DNA of 6,740 nucleotides from GCA-2748575 sp033722575 (GTDB lineage Bacteria > Pseudomonadota > Gammaproteobacteria > Pseudomonadales > Ketobacteraceae). Positions 5,781 through 6,740 of this stretch are shown here, piece by piece; position 1 is the first letter of the stretch; each line of letters opens with the position of its first letter. Position numbers and translations under genes: made by a program. The notes under the pieces are model-generated. The model had not been told where the DNA came from. It searched no databases and saw nothing but the letters and a program-made list of their open reading frames with translations. Location of the stretch: the NCBI GenBank assembly GCA_033722575.1, contig JAWVYU010000293.1, positions 1-6,740 on the forward strand, written 5' to 3'.

Positions 5781-6149
5781 CTACGAACCATCACCCCCAA
5801 GCACATCCCCCACCACATACACCGTCACCGGCCCCTCAGAACACTCCGCATCCGACGCCAGATTCTCAGTCAGCACCACCACCCTGGCACCATCCTTCTT
5901 CACAAAGGTCACCTTATGCACCTGAAGATACCGGCCCTCCCCCTTATCCTCAGACGCCAGCCGCTCCACCTGAGTTTTCGAAAACTCAACCGCCTCATTA
6001 CTCAGCAACCCGGCATTCTTGAGATGCACAAACGCCATACTTGATGCCCAGCTCTCCGGCCCGTCACACGCCGGATGCGCCGCACAGACAGCCAGAGAAA
6101 CAACCTGCAAAACCACCAAAACAACCATATTTCTGAACATACGATCCAT
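5781..6149 (-). CDS. Exported immunity-like protein of the Tlde1-type effector
   Basis: 122 residues from ATG 6149. A hydrophobic leader (MVVLVVLQVVSLAVCAA, about 8-24) looks like a Sec signal peptide with cleavage near residue 24; the mature protein has Cys28 and Cys103 and ends QVHKVTFVKKDGARVVVLTE...VYVVGDVLGGDGS. Immunity proteins of peptidoglycan-targeting T6SS effectors act in the periplasm, matching the export signal. The gene begins inside the stop of the effector frame (TAATG, 6151-6147), with a strong Shine-Dalgarno GGAGGT at 6164-6159, so this start is preferred over an in-frame upstream ATG at 6224 that would destroy the leader. The final ~45 codons are duplicated at 4499-4634; relative to that copy the last residues (GS) seem to come from the new junction. 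The immunity role rests on position, export and size, not on a recognised domain. Confidence 0.78.
   Translation of the reverse strand: MDRMFRNMVVLVVLQVVSLAVCAAHPACDGPESWASSMAFVHLKNAGLLSNEAVEFSKTQVERLASEDKGEGRYLQVHKVTFVKKDGARVVVLTENLASDAECSEGPVTVYVVGDVLGGDGS
5791..5924. repeat. Direct repeat copy 2 (134 bp), within the intact immunity gene
   Basis: Same orientation as 4499-4634 and nearly identical (two substitutions and a 2-bp run-length difference by eye). This copy is continuous with the full-length gene, so it keeps the native 5' context; copy 1 probably keeps the native 3' context. The pair encloses 1156 bp holding the winged-helix and nucleotidyltransferase genes. Confidence 0.92.
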
Positions 6150-6479
6150 TACTCCACCACCTCCAGAATCCGATCCTGACTGTTCGACACCTTTTCCCTG
6201 ACCGGCCGGGGCATGATAATACACCCCTCAGACGCCGTGCCCGTGGCATTATCCCCATGGATACGAAACAAGGTGCGCCCCAGCGCATTATGCCCCACAG
6301 GATCCAGATCCATTACCACCGGCCCAAGCCCCGTACCGCTCTTGTAGGACGGCCCAATCTGATACTCCTCCCTGGGAATCGTAGTTGTTCTTGCCAATGC
6401 CTTTACCGGCATAACCGGTGCCAATCACCACACCGTTATAGCTAAGCTCGCCACTACTCTGATCATATTTCCAGGGCAT
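6149..6479 (-). pseudogene. tlde1: Tlde1-type T6SS L,D-transpeptidase effector (DUF2778-like), broken by internal deletion and frameshift
   Basis: Two frames together spell a Tlde1-like protein. From ATG 6479 the first reads MPWKYDQSSGELSYNGVVIG and on to GKGIGKNN; it then shifts, and the family sequence resumes from about 6379 as IPREEYQIGPSYKSG, through GPVVMDLDPVGHNALGR and FRIHGDN to SEGCIIMPRPVREK, ending at TAA 6151. The transpeptidase signature is present: His in FRIHGDN (codon 6259-6257) and Cys in ASEGCI (codon 6223-6221). Intact relatives have about 11 residues (a P..........GP segment) between NN and IPR; here only about four bases remain, so roughly 29 bases are missing and the frame is lost. 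Read straight from ATG 6479, translation ends after 63 codons at 6288. Reinitiation at ATG 6412 would yield the C-terminal part only. Tlde1 enzymes are delivered to the periplasm, where they cut and exchange D-amino acids on peptidoglycan tetrapeptides. Confidence 0.85.
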
Positions 6480-6481
6480 TG

Positions 6482-6736
6482 TTAAATTCCGTTTAACTGG
6501 TTGATCACGTTAAATACTTTATCAGCATAAAGACTGTAAAGAGGCAAAGGGCACAAAAATCCCTCAAATCCAGGAAATCCCAATAATTTTAAGCACTTCA
6601 GGTCTACATAAGGGTAGACCGACTGAGGTTTGCCCAATCCACAAGGAACCAGCAATACCATGGGATCGTTAACAAATGCCCTGACTTCCACAACCGTCCA
6701 GCTGGACGAAAGAAGCAGGCGCAAACTGGCCGACAT
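6482..6736 (-). CDS. Weakly supported ORF upstream of the effector, possibly a remnant
   Basis: 84 codons from ATG 6736 to TAA at 6484-6482, ending 2 bp before the effector ATG. An in-frame TGA immediately precedes the ATG (6739-6737), so the frame does not continue off the right edge, and too little sequence is visible to judge a ribosome site. The translation is hydrophobic and Pro/Leu-rich (FVNDPMVLLVPCGLGKPQSV; LLGFPGFEGFLCPLPLYSLY) and I recognise no family. Its placement suits an operon member ahead of the effector, or the decayed end of one. The neighbouring frames close after 24 to 45 codons. If it is not a gene, 6482-6740 holds nothing else I can identify. Confidence 0.3.
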   Translation of the reverse strand: MSASLRLLLSSSWTVVEVRAFVNDPMVLLVPCGLGKPQSVYPYVDLKCLKLLGFPGFEGFLCPLPLYSLYADKVFNVINQLNGI

Positions 6737-6740
6737 TCAC

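Noticed and set aside
4635..5790. Insertion sequence between the long direct repeats
   Set aside because: No transposase, no terminal inverted repeats found at the module edges, and the flanking repeats are far too long for a transposition target duplication.
5734..6022. Pro/Ser/Thr-rich plus-strand open frames opposite the immunity gene
   Set aside because: Their low-complexity composition comes from the complement of the immunity gene, which has a signal peptide, a strong ribosome site and a duplicated conserved tail.

Overview
The window looks like an accessory island from a Gammaproteobacterium, possibly a marine lineage of the Marinobacter/Hahella/Cellvibrio kind. That taxon is an inference from protein style and moderate GC with AT-richer insertions; there is no rRNA or core gene to confirm it. 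Everything except one gene (fic) is on the minus strand. The content is typical of a type VI secretion (T6SS) effector/immunity locus into which small toxin-antitoxin-like modules have been spliced.

Layout, left to right. (1) 1-923, minus: the first 307 residues of a large protein that runs off the left edge; it is uncharacterised, with weak similarity to VasX/LysM-type T6SS-associated proteins. (2) 924-1185: a divergent intergenic region with a striking tandem pair of palindromes in front of (3) fic, plus strand, 1186-2259, a Fic AMPylase with an N-terminal inhibitory motif and a C-terminal winged helix. (4) 2295-3115, minus: two overlapping unknown genes, the second encoding an exported protein, preceded by what looks like the 3' stump of a lost gene (3122-3217). 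(5) 3266-4291, minus: a toxin-antitoxin pair made of an excisionase-like HTH antitoxin and a long PIN-domain toxin (VapBC50-like), with three 9-bp repeats in its promoter region. (6) 4455-4634: a 3' fragment of an immunity gene. (7) 4718-5691, minus: a winged-helix protein plus a nucleotidyltransferase, overlapping by GTGA, with its own palindromic operator. (8) 5781-6149, minus: the intact exported immunity-like gene. (9) 6149-6479, minus: a Tlde1-type L,D-transpeptidase effector gene (DUF2778-like) broken by an internal deletion and frameshift. (10) 6482-6736: a weakly supported ORF.

How they fit together: the effector and immunity genes at 5781-6479 share a TAATG junction and formed one operon. 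The last ~135 bp of the immunity gene are present twice (4499-4634 and 5791-5924, nearly identical), and the two copies bracket the winged-helix/nucleotidyltransferase module. The module therefore appears to have entered at, or been duplicated into, the 3' end of the immunity gene while leaving a complete copy behind. The effector is damaged but its catalytic His/Cys motif and its immunity partner survive, suggesting a decaying or orphan-immunity state. The Fic, PIN and nucleotidyltransferase genes each carry DNA-binding partners or domains and each has its own repeat array upstream, consistent with self-regulated modules collected side by side.
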